From positions 111,021,195-111,085,194 of the forward strand of contig CP136065.1 in the NCBI GenBank assembly GCA_032622095.1: DNA of 64,000 nucleotides, read 5' to 3'. The notes below the pieces were generated by a model. It was not told the DNA's origin. It saw only the letters and a list, made by a program, of their open reading frames with translations, and ran no database searches. Made by a program: the position numbers and the translations under genes. Source of the stretch: Siphonodentalium dalli (lineage: Eukaryota; Mollusca; Scaphopoda; Gadilida; Siphonodentaliidae). Shown one piece after another: positions 12,869 to 24,728 of the stretch (the first letter of the stretch is position 1; each line of letters begins with the position of its first letter).

Positions 12869-13345
12869 AGAAATGACTTGCAGATCGATTGGGGTCATTG
12901 CATTTTGACCGGCAGAGTAATTTAACAAAGTGTGTGATACACGAACTTTGTTTAATTACTCTGCCGGTCAAAACCAATGACGCCGATGATCTGCAAGTCA
13001 TTTCTTATAATCATATACGATTACATTTCAATTCAACATTAATAATTTGAACAACTCTTAAAAACTACCACAATGGAGATAACATAATTATATTGTTCAC
13101 ATTACAACTGTAACCGCGTGCACACGACCTGTGTGAAGTGACGTAGGTGGCTCATCGCTTTGTGTGAAGTGGACATCACGCATCGAGCGCGTGCATACAA
13201 TTGGCTTGAAGTGAAGTGTGTTCATCATTTTTATGAAGTGTCGACGTCAGTTATTGCCTGATGAACGTCCGAAACGTTCGTGTAACCGTATCGCGATTTG
13301 TACTTATTCTTACGGAAGATATATGTGTAAATGCAGAGGGTGTAT
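12869..13345. mobile_element. Foldback-containing insertion in the intron of exon B
   Basis: Compared with the matching place below exon A, about 480 extra bases lie here. The left part, 12,869-13,005, is a hairpin: AGAAATGACTTGCAG and GACCGGCAGAGTAATT on one side, their reverse complements on the other, turning near 12,937. The rest has a loose repeat of TGTGAAGTG near 13,130-13,240. No frame of note. Insert limits come from the paralogue comparison and may be off by some bases. Confidence 0.65.
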
Positions 13346-13355
13346 GCTTATATCA

Positions 13356-13845
<490 letters not shown>

Positions 13846-16051
13846 ACACATGTTCAGCGAAAGACGAATACTGGGGAGAACAATCGTGTAACCAATATGT
13901 AAATTATGATGTTCGACGAGCGTCATTGCAACCTATTTAATGTTTATGGAGGTTTGTCCTTTATGACATTTGCTATCTTTAAAACGTAAATCCGAGCGAC
14001 GGCAGCATACATAATCTAACTTAAAGAAGCATGTGGTGATCATTTATTTTTGCTAAGCTGACAGAACTCAAAACGTGTTAACATTTCCTCTTTTTGATGT
14101 CGACACCGTGTCACCAAAACCTCACTAACCCTTTCATTCCGGGAGTAGCGCTGGTACAGCATTAATATTCCTGTGTCAGTGCATTCTCTTATATAATATG
14201 CCAGTCTCCTATAGGGAGCATTGTGTGTGTATACAAGAGAATGTACACATCGTAGTGGGATGGTAGGCCTATTCTACCCTGGGGCCACACGGGGTGGGAA
14301 ATTTCATGTCCGTTACATACATTAGTTAAAATTTCAGACCAAACAGGTATGAAATTGTTCCGACAGTTTGAATTTCTGACTAAATGAAGTGAGGCTTTAT
14401 CTTTTCAGACCAAACGTAGACTAATTTCCGATTTTTTCTCATTTTTTTTTTGCACTGAGTGTCAGCTATGAAGTTACCTACCACAATGCGATGTTGAATT
14501 GAATATTTTCCATCAGTTGGAAATTTGATGGCATTCCTAAACTTGGTATTTGCTTCATACTTACGAAAACCTATATTCGTTAATTGTATCACAATCGACG
14601 TTCCTCATCTTTTGGCAGGGAGGTAATGATATGATTCTGATATCAGTACAATCTTATTACAGCGACCATGGCACGCGCAATGGGTAACTGTGCAAAAAAC
14701 ATGTCTGCAACAAACAAGATTAACAGGGAGAAATAGATAAACTCTGTTCTTATATTAATTATTGATAGCGCCCCACTAACGAAATTTTGCGCATTGAAAA
14801 CAAAACTGTTACAGTGATTTGTAAACAAACATCGCTAATCGCGTAGTAAGTTCCAATGTTTTAGTCTGAACATGATTCTTAGAATAATGCATTGACCTTT
14901 TCCCAATTTAATGTAATTTTGTTTATTAAACTTTGGTGAATAATTGAACTTTTATCATGTACTTCCACTGTAACAGTAATGTTCCATGACTCAAATTCCA
15001 ATAGTTGCACTTATACTTATATACATGTATTTCCTCCCATATCAGTATATTAATCAGTTTATTTAAATTTGTCCTGCAAGGTAGCAATGTAATGTCAATA
15101 TTATAAGTCAATACAGTAATTTGAGTATATACATTCCAGTAATGCTCATAATTAGCTGAACACATATATGAAATTGAAAGAAAAGCAATTCCTTCAAGTT
15201 CAGACTTATATTTACCAACTATAGATTCATGATCACTAGTCTATTAGTAATGTCAAACATCCATAGTTTTAACAATACAACACTCAGCATGCATAAATGT
15301 TACCATTGTGTGAGTTATAACTTGTGACGCCTTGGAGTTTGAATATATTTAAACTCGCATTCGTTCCTCAAGCATATTCTGGTTAATATCATGTATAATT
15401 TACTGCATGCACAGTGTACTCAATACATAAAACATGGATCAATGTCATTCTTGTTACTATCGCCAGTGTCTTTATTTACACGGTTCATACTCTTAAAAAA
15501 ACATAGAAACCCAAATTATTAAGCAATTAAGTCAATATTTGAATTTTGCATTAATCAAAACCAAATCCTATATAGTTGGAAATTTTATGGTCTCACTTCC
15601 CAATTGGAAACCCCTAGCAACGTCCCTGAGAACTGTCATCGAAGTGAAATAATCCAATCGTTTAAAAATCGAGGAGACAACTCAATTATGGCATATAAAA
15701 TGTGTTTTGTATTCTCAATTTCAGTTGCTATTGGTGGTTCAATTGATGGTAAAGTTAAGGATGATGCCGATCTATTTCTAGTAAGGACATCTTTTTCGAC
15801 ATCTGTTCAGCCTAATATATTTGTCCCTTGTGTATGAATATAAGATTTTCGAATGAGCGGCCGAAGCAATGCAGGAAGTGTGATAATTGGATTTGCGTGC
15901 GCGGAAAGATCTGGTGTTGATTGAAGCCAACTATTTGCATCTGGGCTTGCAGTTTTGACCGCCCTAATACTGTTTATGTGTTTTGCTACATTGGCCTGCA
16001 TTGTGATCGAATAACCAGAGCTATTTCCCATCGGTGGTGTCTTCTGAACGG
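13846..16051. other. No recognised gene; fragment of a dispersed repeat near 14.1-14.3 kb
   Basis: 14,125-14,260 (AACCCTTTCATTCCGGGAG, GCGCTGGTACAGCATTA, GTGCATTCTCTTATATAA) resembles pieces at 28,700-28,740 and 30,400-30,490. The rest has only short chance frames, including a minus-strand frame at 15,807-16,031 that I do not recognise. Confidence 0.4.
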
Positions 16052-16180
16052 CAAGCGGCCTCGGTCAATAGTACTGCTTTATGTTCAAGACACCACCTCG
16101 GTCAATAGTCCTGCTTTATGTTCAAGACACCACATCGGTCAATAGTTCTGCTTTATGACACCACCTCGGGTAATAGTTCT
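16052..16180. repeat. ~37 bp minisatellite, 3-4 copies
   Basis: TCGGTCAATAGTYCTGCTTT plus ATGTTCAAGACACCAC repeats three times; a shortened unit and a diverged fourth follow. Confidence 0.9.
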
Positions 16181-17364
16181 CGCTAGGTGTATAATATTTC
16201 AACGCAACTAGACTGGCGTTGTTTCGGTCAGATTTGTAAATTTTCTGTCCAGGATGACTATCGAGCGCAGTCCACTAAGGATGTCAATAGGGCGCGGCTT
16301 GCTTGTCACTCAAGAACTATTTGTACACAGTAAATAGTTTGCTTATATAAAATTTATCTGGATTTAGAATATTATGCAGTCATTGCATTGTCCATATATA
16401 TTTTTAAACTCTGTTTAGTTAGTTAGTGGACTAGTGGCTGGACATTCAGAACTAACATGTCTCCGCGATCCGAATGTCCAGTCACTCGTTTATTATTAAC
16501 CTTGACTGAATGTGTTTCAGGTAAATTGTATCTGTTGTCATCCCCAGAACCGAACCAGGATGTAACGTAAGCGAATATAATTGCATGCTACAAATCGCCA
16601 CGGGACTTTAAATTTACACAGCAAAGAATTTCACTCAGATAAGATAATCTACAACAGACAGTGGCAATTTAGTAGTAACATCGGAAGATTTTCTTAGCAG
16701 AATCAGGAGAACCAGATGTAACTTACACTTTATATTGTGAGTTACTATAACTATGTCTACCAATTGTAACGCGATAGCAAGCAAGGCACTGCATGCATTG
16801 GGATTGAATCAACAACAAGCATAAGTTTGAAGCGATGAATTATCTTTGAGCCCAGTAATTTTATACTATTTACGCATTGCGATAATAGGTATACAGGTTG
16901 GTCGAGAACATTTTACAAAATTGTATGCAAACTAAATGTATATGCATCCAACAGATTCTTTGAATTTAACGAGTAACCTTTTGTAACATACATGTTTATA
17001 TTATGTTAGAAGAACGAGCATAAATCTCATTATCGTTATGCTGAGCATCGCAGTAATAAGAGTTCTGTTAGTTTCTTCTTGATAAGACAACGTAAAGAGC
17101 GCTCGTTATGTGGCATGGCAGTCTGTATCTATAGTTCATATAGTTATGGCCAAAGTATGTATCTCTCCGCATCTTTCCTTCAGATATATGCGTATCGCCT
17201 TTCGCAGAGGCGTGTGCGTGATTACTCTATTTATTCTGAGGTTTATGTCAATGTAAATCGATGGCTTGCAGCGATTCAATCTTAATAAGGGGTCGCCATT
17301 TGATGTCAACTGTCAGAGTATTAAGATGGGTCGCGTAACTTGATCGGTCTTATAAGACCGCTCT
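16181..17364. other. No recognised gene; one short hairpin
   Basis: AGTGGCTGGACATTC at 16,433 and its near-complement GAATGTCCAGTCACT at 16,472 can pair around a 24-base loop. CGGTCTTATAAGACCG at 17,345-17,360 is a perfect 16-base palindrome below the GH13 terminus. Nothing else is evident. Confidence 0.5.
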
Positions 17365-17487
17365 CTATGACAACACAGGATGACCACCAACTCCGATCAT
17401 AGGTAAATGTCCAAGCAACAAGCGCTGAAAGTTATTGCTAGAGCCATCAGACAAGTTCCACAACAAAACCTTATCCGGGTAGCATTT
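17365..17487 (-). other. Open frame continuing past the GH13 stop codon
   Basis: After the TAG at 17,490-17,488 the same frame stays open for about 40 codons to a TAG at 17,367-17,365. It begins KCYPDKVLLWNL, which resembles the final strand usual at the end of GH13 C-terminal domains (a Pro-Gly/Asp turn followed by hydrophobic residues). The stop may therefore be a recent mutation, or the tail may just be 3' UTR. Confidence 0.45.
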
Positions 17488-17796
17488 CTATACATAACTC
17501 AACGAAATCGATTTATTAACTGCTATAAATTTAGTATCGAAGTTTTCTGTTGAAACGGCAATCTTCCCATGATCACAATTCAAAGGTTCGACACTAAAAT
17601 TTTCTACGCATTTCGCATGTCCGAAGTTAATTGCAATCAGGTATCGTGGATGGCCTGGTGCTTCCCTAACGTAGGCTACCACGGATTCGTTGGTGTTGAC
17701 AAATGTCATGCTTCCGTCCACAAACGCCGTTTTCTGACGCAGCAACCCTAGTGTTTTGAAAACACCCAAATAGGAACTCCCATTGACCGCTTCGTC
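17488..17796 (-). CDS. GH13 gene C, last exon (C-terminal beta domain)
   Basis: The exon begins after TTTCAG at 17,796 in phase 0 and runs 102 codons to TAG. It encodes DEAVNGSSYLGVFKTLGLLR, the last helix of the barrel with the conserved LR, then the all-beta domain with NTNESVVAYVREAPGHPRYL and IAINFGHAKC. Potential N-glycosylation sites include NGS, NES and NFS. The frame stops at SISLSYV, about a dozen residues before the usual end of the fold, and what follows the stop looks like the missing strand. It joins the exon at 20,717-20,851 without change of phase. Confidence 0.88.
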   Translation of the reverse strand, partial: DEAVNGSSYLGVFKTLGLLRQKTAFVDGSMTFVNTNESVVAYVREAPGHPRYLIAINFGHAKCVENFSVEPLNCDHGKIAVSTENFDTKFIAVNKSISLSYV

Positions 17797-18827
17797 CTGA
17801 AAACAGAAATGTTAAAACGAATTTTACAATGGCACCATGTGAGATGGCTTTTCATCCGGGACGTATGTATATTCTGTATATTTTGAAAACTCGCGAATGT
17901 GAATTAAACCACAGCACTGAAGTTTAACAAAAAGTGAAATTGCATGAACACATTTTGTTTAAGTATTTTATAAAAATGTTAAATATATTATTTGCCCCGA
18001 AAGAGGAATCTAGAGGACACACTGGACGTTTAGATATTTTCTTCAATTCTCTATCGGTGTTTCTGCCTAAACAATTGATAGAATATTCTCAAAGTTCAAA
18101 GCCAACAAACGGAAACTATAACTTCCAATTGAAAGATAGCAGAGTTCTTTTAAATTCATCGAACCCGTTCATATAAAAATATTGGGTGATGAGGTATGGG
18201 AAAAACAATCTAGTTCCAAACTTAGTAACTATTTAAAGCCAAATTGATGCGAAACAACCCATTCATGTAATTATACTTATTGATAATAGCTTGTAAATTG
18301 TGTATTTCTATCCACAACGAGCGAAAAAAATAAGAGTGTGCTTCATAAGTTTGCGTTAGTATACGCACATATACAAAAAATATCCGGCGTGCAGAAATCA
18401 GTTTCACCTGTTCAACAATCACACTGAAACCTGTCAAATAACTTAAAACGGATACGACTATGAGCATATTATGAACACAACTGAGGTAGAAATGTGTACA
18501 AATTTACGAGCTAGCTCCATTCTAAGCATAGATATGTTAAAGTCCACATTGACATGATGAAATATTGCATACGAAAACCAAACCAAAAATAAACAAAACA
18601 TTGAATCTTCGAGTTTTCGAAATTTAAATAAACTATGATTTACCACATGGTGTAGCCGTGTGTATTTCACAAATGACCGCAAAAACTGCTAATTAAAATA
18701 TAATTTAATGTTTCCCATGCTGATCTTTCGAACAACATGACAGATGTATGAATCACTGCATGGTGTTATTTAAAATCATGCAAAATAGCATGGCGATTGT
18801 AACGGAATGAGACCGAGAGAAGTCCTG

Positions 18828-18982
18828 GAGTCGCACCGAAAGTTAGCAGCACCCGGAATACCAAGCCGGTCACCCATCCAATGGCTAACCGAGCTTGACG
18901 TTAATTAAATTAAGTACGGGAGTCGCACCTAAAGTTGGCAGCACCGGAATCCCAAGCCGGTCAACCATCCAAGTACAACGAT
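18828..18982 (-). pseudogene. 5S rRNA-derived fragments, tandem pair
   Basis: On the minus strand 18,919-18,979 reads GTACTTGGATGG, TTGACCGGCTTGGGATTCC and GGTGCTGCC. This follows the 3' half of animal 5S rRNA, including its internal control region. 18,828-18,915 is a second, more altered copy about 90 bases away that extends further toward the 5' side. Each copy carries the same GGAGTCGCACC neighbour sequence, so they form a unit and are not two independent losses. Neither is a complete 5S gene. A 5S-derived SINE or a decayed 5S spacer unit are both possible. Confidence 0.6.
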
Positions 18983-19593
18983 ATAGTTCATTTTCATGAA
19001 AATAAATAAGTTATGTTTAAAAATATTATGCAATAACTCATGAAATTGGCGATAAGTTGTTGCCAAAGTACGTCATACTTGTGACAGTTACGTTAAATAC
19101 ACATCGTTGCCCTGTTCGTGGCTTAATGTGATAATCACCAACCAATCATCAGAAATTACGGAATGATGGAATCGAGACAAAAAATGATACATGCAAATTG
19201 CAAAGACGTGCTGTAATACAGGAACAAAATTATGTAATCTGGCGAAAACTACATAATGTAATACTTCAGTCTCGACAGTATGTCGTGATATTAGTAATCT
19301 GACATGCGCAAATCTGTCAAGCACGGTATCGCAGTGGACATGGTGTGGCGATATAAATCAGTAAACGTCACTCACATGACGCGCAAATTCTATTATTGGC
19401 TGACCTCAAATTAAGTTAAAACGAATCGTGTCATGATCCAGTTTTTCTGCTGTGATGACTCGCTTTCACATCCTCAAGTTGTACCCCCTAACCGATTTAT
19501 CCCGACTAGGAAGCCCAGGTTAGACCGTTATCGTCTGGGTTGTCGAGTTGCCCTGTCTCATGCAACAGCACCCTTTTAGTGAGAAAGCTCATG

Positions 19594-20015
19594 GTTAGGG
19601 CTGCAACGATTCAGTCATTCACGACGCGATGCAAATCGCAATTAAACTATCACGATGCGATCTGCATCACGATGCAAATTTTTGGCAAGTGACGGCTGTG
19701 CAAACTAGATGAACCACGTAATCATTTTAGTATGTGTATTCTTATCAGTCTTCACCTCAGCATATCCATTGAAGTAAATTAGAAGACCTAACTGAAGTGA
19801 CCAAAATGCATAACCGGGTATTACAATTAGACTATAATAGCTGATACAGTCCCCAGATCTGCCCAGAAATGTAATTTTGAGTGGAAAAGTATGTATCTCT
19901 GAGACTCTGATTAATGATAGCTCTGCATACCTGAATAGTTTTTGCATTGCACCTTCCCAATACGATGCATTGCACTTTGAACTTTAAAACGCGATGGGAT
20001 CTTGGATGCAAACCA
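19594..20015. mobile_element. hAT-like element fragment
   Basis: TTAGGGCTGCAACGATTCAG at the left resembles the terminal sequence common in animal hAT elements. It is followed by CGATGCAAATCGCA and ATCACGATGCAAAT runs typical of their subterminal regions. Near 19,970 AATACGATGCATTGCA mirrors these, but no matching right terminus is present, so the element is incomplete or worn. Confidence 0.45.
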
Positions 20016-20716
20016 GCACTGTCTTACATTGCCCACATTGTTATGTAATGTAATTATTATAAGTTATTATTACTAGTAATGATTACCGGTAACTGCAAAC
20101 TAGATACTAGTATTAACTATAATTGTTGCCCATACACATAAATGTACTTAGAAATATTTTACTTCAGTTAATAAAACTCAATTGAAATGTATATACAACT
20201 CATACAGCAGGAGATGAATTGCACATGAGTTGCTATGTCAACATACTTGGCCTACGGTACACTGAAATTTCGCGACGCAGTATAATAATAAAATCGAGAC
20301 TGACTGTCGACATAGGCAATCCGATTCTATATCGGATTTCGAATCTGCGGTAAAGTGCCGATTCGAAGGAGCCATCATTGCAGAGTGGTGGAATTGGGGG
20401 ATATTTATTTGTGAATTGACGTATAGCAAAATGCATATACCGGTATATGCGGTAAGAGATAAGCTGACTATTGATGTCTTTTGTGCATGCGACAAGAATG
20501 TTTGGTGGATGAAGCGGCGAATCCAGCCCTCGATATTAGGGAAAATGTCCCACGGCAAACTTAATAATGTTGCATGTTAGATTCCACATGTTGACACTAA
20601 ACTAGTGCTGTAGGATATTTCGATTAATTGATAAAACTGCGATATGAAAACCAACACTGTCTTACATGCGTACCACGACAATTGCCCTAAAGTTTGAACT
20701 GGTAAAAATCTGGTAC

Positions 20717-20851
20717 CTGGACGTTGACCATGACGTAGTTGTCGGTGACTGGTAGGTATGTTTGGTTGTGGCTTGAGAAACCAGCCTGTGATTCGTTGCT
20801 CCAATGCATTGGTGTCCTTTCGGGGTCGCGGGTGTGATTCCAGTACTCAAC
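20717..20851 (-). CDS. GH13 gene C, exon with the RTPMxW motif
   Basis: A 45-codon exon, phase 0 at both ends, with TCTCTAG acceptor and GTACCA donor. It encodes VEYWNHTRDPERTPMHWSNE followed by SQAGFSSHNQTYLPVTDNY and VMVNVQ. The string RDPERTPM-W...AGF is a hallmark of GH13 alpha-glucosidases and related transporter subunits, and the LPVTDNY...NV block follows it in all members. His replaces the more usual Gln before Trp. It joins neighbours at 21,114 and 17,796 without phase change. Confidence 0.92.
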
Positions 20852-21113
20852 CTAGAGAAACCAAGCATACATATGAACGTCGATATGCATATGGAAAAAG
20901 AGAAGTCATTATGGTTGACAAAGAAATTAGAATTAAACATAAGAATTTCACCTTCCTGGCCAAATACTGGATGACAGTTATTAATTTGCAGACTAAAACA
21001 ATCAATCAATATTAAGAATTCAGACATTCCAGTTCGGGAAAATGCGAGCAACCGCGATACGAACCGAAATACTAGAAGAAAGCGTAAGTGCAGTGCATAC
21101 GAACTAGACTTAC

Positions 21114-21305
21114 CGGGCCGTATATTTTTCCGGCTTGATCTTGGGTATCCTCATACGAGACGAAAGTGTTATCCATACCGATTTCTTCTCCGTAGTAAAT
21201 GAAAGGCGTCCCTCGTAAAGTAAGGAGCAGCATGTTCATGGCATTGATCAGCCCACTCCCTTGTCTCTTACTGCTACCGACTCTCGGCCTGTCGTGGCTC
21301 CCCAT
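21114..21305 (-). CDS. GH13 gene C, exon with the third catalytic Asp region
   Basis: A 64-codon exon in phase 0, with CTTCAG acceptor and GTAAGT donor. It encodes MGSHDRPRV, corresponding to the GNHDNPRV box that carries the third catalytic-site Asp and its His, then NAMNMLLLTLRGTPFIYYG and EEIGM. Ser replaces the usual Asn before His-Asp and Arg replaces the Asn after it, but His and Asp are kept. The final part, SYEDTQDQAGKIYGP, leads into the RTPMxW exon. The Met at its start is internal; the preceding residues come from the exon at 22,639. Confidence 0.92.
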
Positions 21306-22219
21306 CTGAAGGTATTAAAAATGTGAACACTTTCACTCATACATTACTATATCATTGCTACCGATTACTGGAATGTCGTGGCTCCTTAGATATTGGTAAT
21401 AAGAATTATGATCAATTTCACTTATATAAGGCTATATATATATATATATATCTATTATATATTTTGGAAGATCTGTGTGTGTGTTTGTGTGTGTGTGTGT
21501 GTAATCGATGAACTCGAAAACGGCCGACCCGATTTCGATGAAACTTGGTATGTGGGGTTATTTTCGGCCGGGGGTGACATAGGCCTATTGATTTTCAGAT
21601 CCGAGGTAAACTTTTCACGTGCCGAGGTCAAATCTGTTTTTACGCTGTGTTACGGGACTTTCATTTGAGTTCGGTGCTTACAAATCGATTCGAAACAGCG
21701 CGAATAATAAAATTCCAGTCATAATAATGACACTGTGAGAATCTTTCGTGTTTCCTCTTTCCAACGATATATAATGCGTATATGTATCCGTTTTAGTTAT
21801 ATGCCTCAATTATCAAGAAGAAGAGGTACTATCTTCCATCAGGATAAAAACAATGCGTAACTTCTATGACGTCGTTAGAGGTCATAACGTTAGATCACGT
21901 TAACGCTTAACCGGCCGATGCATTTGACTGTTTCAGACGTCTTGGCGATATCTCGGGCACCGATGGTAATTTATCTTTACGTTGAAACTTGATAATTAAT
22001 GAGCGTGTGTATATGAGGCGCGTTTATATACTTGAGTGGAAATCAAATCGGGTTAAACTGGCGGATTTTTACGGACGAAATTTGATGCATAGGGTATCTC
22101 GGTATCCGCTGGGCCGATTTCCACCATTTTTGGGGTGTTGGTGTTTGACCCCACCTGACCTTGACCTTCAACATGGTCAATTCAAGATCAAAGCCCGGAC
22201 GAAGTCGGGTCACCTTCTA

Positions 22220-22254
<35 letters not shown>

Positions 22255-22638
22255 GTCAGTATATAATTGAACGTGGACATTGGACTCCCGGGATATTTCA
22301 CGCGGCTGTAACTTTTCGCTTCCATGAACGTTTGTAAAAAAAGCTAATTTGAGAGCGGTATAAGTCAAACAAATTTTAGACACCACGCAGGTTGCGAACC
22401 TCCCGTGTCCTATGTGTGTTACAGTGAATAGTTGGGAAATAAAATATGCTCTTGTTCTATGTTGCAAGGTTAGATATTTCCGATCATGGCATCCGAATTA
22501 ACACCAAAAACGTTGAAGTAGTCCGTCAAACCACGGACCGTAATAAGAGCTTAATTTGATTGCTGTTGGACCAGGTTACATAAATACGTTGGGGCAACGT
22601 TATATAAAAAAAACTTCTGGTGATGGAGGAGTACGAAC
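21306..22638 (-). other. Intron of GH13 gene C with retroelement-like 3' piece
   Basis: Inside lie a (TA)n run near 21,432-21,450, a (TG)n run near 21,475-21,502, and 21,503-22,218 on the plus strand. This last begins AACTCGAAAACGGCCGACCC, contains CTGACCTTGACCTTCAACAT and ends CGGACGAAGTCGGGTCACC, then CTAGTATATATATA. Such a GACGAAGTC...CTAGTATATA end is common for LINE 3' tails followed by simple repeats. No protein is encoded. Confidence 0.45.
22220..22251. repeat. (TA)n microsatellite
   Basis: About sixteen TA units lie at the 3' edge of the retroelement-like piece, as expected for LINE tails that end in a simple repeat. Confidence 0.9.
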
Positions 22639-22822
22639 CACATAGCTGGTCCACTTCCCGTCTGGTGTATTTTCCCAGTTCATCTCAGTCAGTTCTCTCA
22701 CATATAGACCGTTGCACGAGCGCTCTATAAACAGGAAGGCTCTCCTAAAGACTAAATCTGCCCCGTAACCATAGTAACGTTTCTGTTTATCCAGAGAAGA
22801 TAACGCCTCAGCAACCAGGAAC
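22639..22822 (-). CDS. GH13 gene C, exon with the catalytic acid/base Glu
   Basis: The exon starts with one base completing a codon and has 61 more codons, ending in phase 0. It encodes (R)FLVAEALSSLDKQKRYYGYG: the Glu of the VAEA string is at the place of the GH13 proton donor, and MRYYG-like residues follow as in all rBAT/maltase proteins. The rest ends NWENTPDGKWTSYV and runs directly into MGSHDRPR of the next exon. The acceptor is TTTAAG and the donor GTTCGT, weaker than its neighbours. With the later HD box, two of the three catalytic carboxylates are visible; the nucleophile Asp would be in an upstream exon that I did not find. Confidence 0.9.
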
Positions 22823-23727
22823 CTTAAATTTGAAATAATTATGTTAATCTGCCAGTGTTGATGAATACTCATTCAAGTTGGTACACATTGTATAAACTGG
22901 TAGTAAAATATTACGTTCCGCAAACAGGTGCGTAATGACGGAGTAATACTACATCCGGAAGAAGTAAACTAAGAACACTGTTCTTCAATTTCATGAGCTC
23001 CAATGCCCTCATATTTGTTTCGAATCATTGCATTTAGTACTTCCCAAACTAAAGCAACCAAAGGATCTGGAAATTAATAAACAACAATACCGATTTCCCA
23101 GAAAGGACGTCTCGCGATTAATGTTAAATATATGAATGCACATGTCTGAGAATTAAGAGGTGGTCTCCAGGTTTAGTGTTTTGTGTTGTTGTTGTGTATA
23201 CAATGGAAAGAACCCGTTCGATGTTATACTGTATACCGTACAATATTTGTCGATACTAATATGCATCTGGTCATAAACAAACTATATATGATATATGATA
23301 GGTTCTCACAAGAGGGAATTGTTTCAAAAGTAAAAATTGACGATTGGCACGCAAAACTCAAAATTAAACATATATATGCAGCTGAATTGGGCATTGCTGC
23401 ACGGTTTATTTCAAATAGACACACATGATCTCACAAATGTGCAAAAAGTAACCCAGCATCTCAGTCGATTCAATGATACAGAATTGAGATTTCACTCAAA
23501 ATCAAAGCAAATGCAACCAGGAGAATGCCCATTCAAATTCCACGCCGACAAAACAAATACTTAATGCTGTTATCTTGTCGAACATTTGGGAGATCCTGTG
23601 TGTCTTCACATCTGAGAAATCTGATGTGTATCTGCACGACACCATGCGGCATTGACAATTCAGCCTTAGTACACGAATGTGACATACACTGCATGAAAAG
23701 TGGAATTTACAAAAAAATAAATTATGC
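22823..23727 (-). other. Upstream intron of GH13 gene C or intergenic
   Basis: The preceding GH13 exon, expected to carry the DGFRID-type nucleophile box, is not recognisable here. A minus-strand stretch at 23,066-22,969 with a TTTCCAG acceptor reads PLVALVWEVLNAMIRNKYEG and more before a stop, but belongs to no part of the GH13 fold. Confidence 0.4.
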
Positions 23728-24430
23728 CTAAATTCCATGTACACAATTTACAACGGCATAAATTTATCCTAAATTTGAAATTTAGGCATATGCATAAATT
23801 TCACATTTATTCTTCCTCACAAAGTGAATAAATGCGAATAAATTCTCCCTAAATTTGAAATTCCAGATTTCGAACAAAATAGATATGGCATGATTCTGGA
23901 GTTTAACACAATTTATGCACTGCATAAATTTTACATGAATGTTGAAATCCAAGGGACAACATTTCAACACTTTCATAGTGTCATAACTTTGGGATCGTCT
24001 TACATGTTTCAGAATTCTGCGAATTCGAGATATAAACGCTCTTTATGACATAAATTAAGTAAATGGGGATAAATTTCAAAGTTTATTTGAATAAATTTCA
24101 AAATTTATGTGGATAAATTTCAAAATTTATGTGGATAAATTTCAAAATTTATGTGGATAAATTTCAAAATTTATGTGGATAAATTTCAAAATTTATGTGG
24201 ATAAACTTCCATTTATCTACATTTAGCTGACCATCCAAATTGATCTGACATCAATGTTAGTAAATTTCAACTACATTTATATCATGAAATGTTTTTTTAA
24301 ATATGGATAAATTTCGATATTTATCTTAATAAATTTCGAAATTTATCCTCATTTTTCTAAATTTAGAATAAATTGTGTCTAAATTCCATTCACCTAATTT
24401 ATAATGGTTTTAAAATTATCCTAATTTTAG
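23728..24430. repeat. AT-rich region of ATAAATTT/AAATTTAT palindromes
   Basis: The region is built from many variants of ATAAATTTSRAAATTTAT, a self-complementary core. At 24,068-24,206 about six copies of a 22-base unit (ATAAATTTCAAAATTTAT plus GTGG) are tandem. Elsewhere the cores are spaced irregularly. No gene. Confidence 0.85.
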
Positions 24431-24728
24431 AACTCAGATGTGGCAACATGCATGATTATGCACTGTGCAAATTAACATTGAAACATAAGGCGCCAAATTT
24501 CAGCACTTATGTAGTGTCATTCTTTTGGGAACACTCTTAATTTTGTTTCAAAGTTCCATGTATAGATGGATAAATAAGAACCATTTTTCTGTGCTAAAAA
24601 TCAGAAGAATTTTGAGGTGGAAGCCATATGACCACTGCTTACTTTGTACCAAAAGAGAATACCATTAGCTCAAAACCTAGGAACTGTTTGAAGTAGACTT
24701 GTACCTGTTCGGTAACCATGAATTTCAC

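Larger units (their letters stand above)
17797..20716 (-). other. Intron of GH13 gene C
   Basis: The 2.9 kb between the last two exons carries a 5S-rRNA-derived repeat (18,828-18,982) and a hAT-like end (from 19,594). Chance frames elsewhere are short. ACACTGTCTTACAT occurs at both about 20,015 and 20,654, suggesting a further small repeat pair. Confidence 0.6.

Noticed and set aside
15807-16031. Minus-strand 74-codon frame
   Set aside because: No family recognised and it overlaps a plus-strand frame; no further support.
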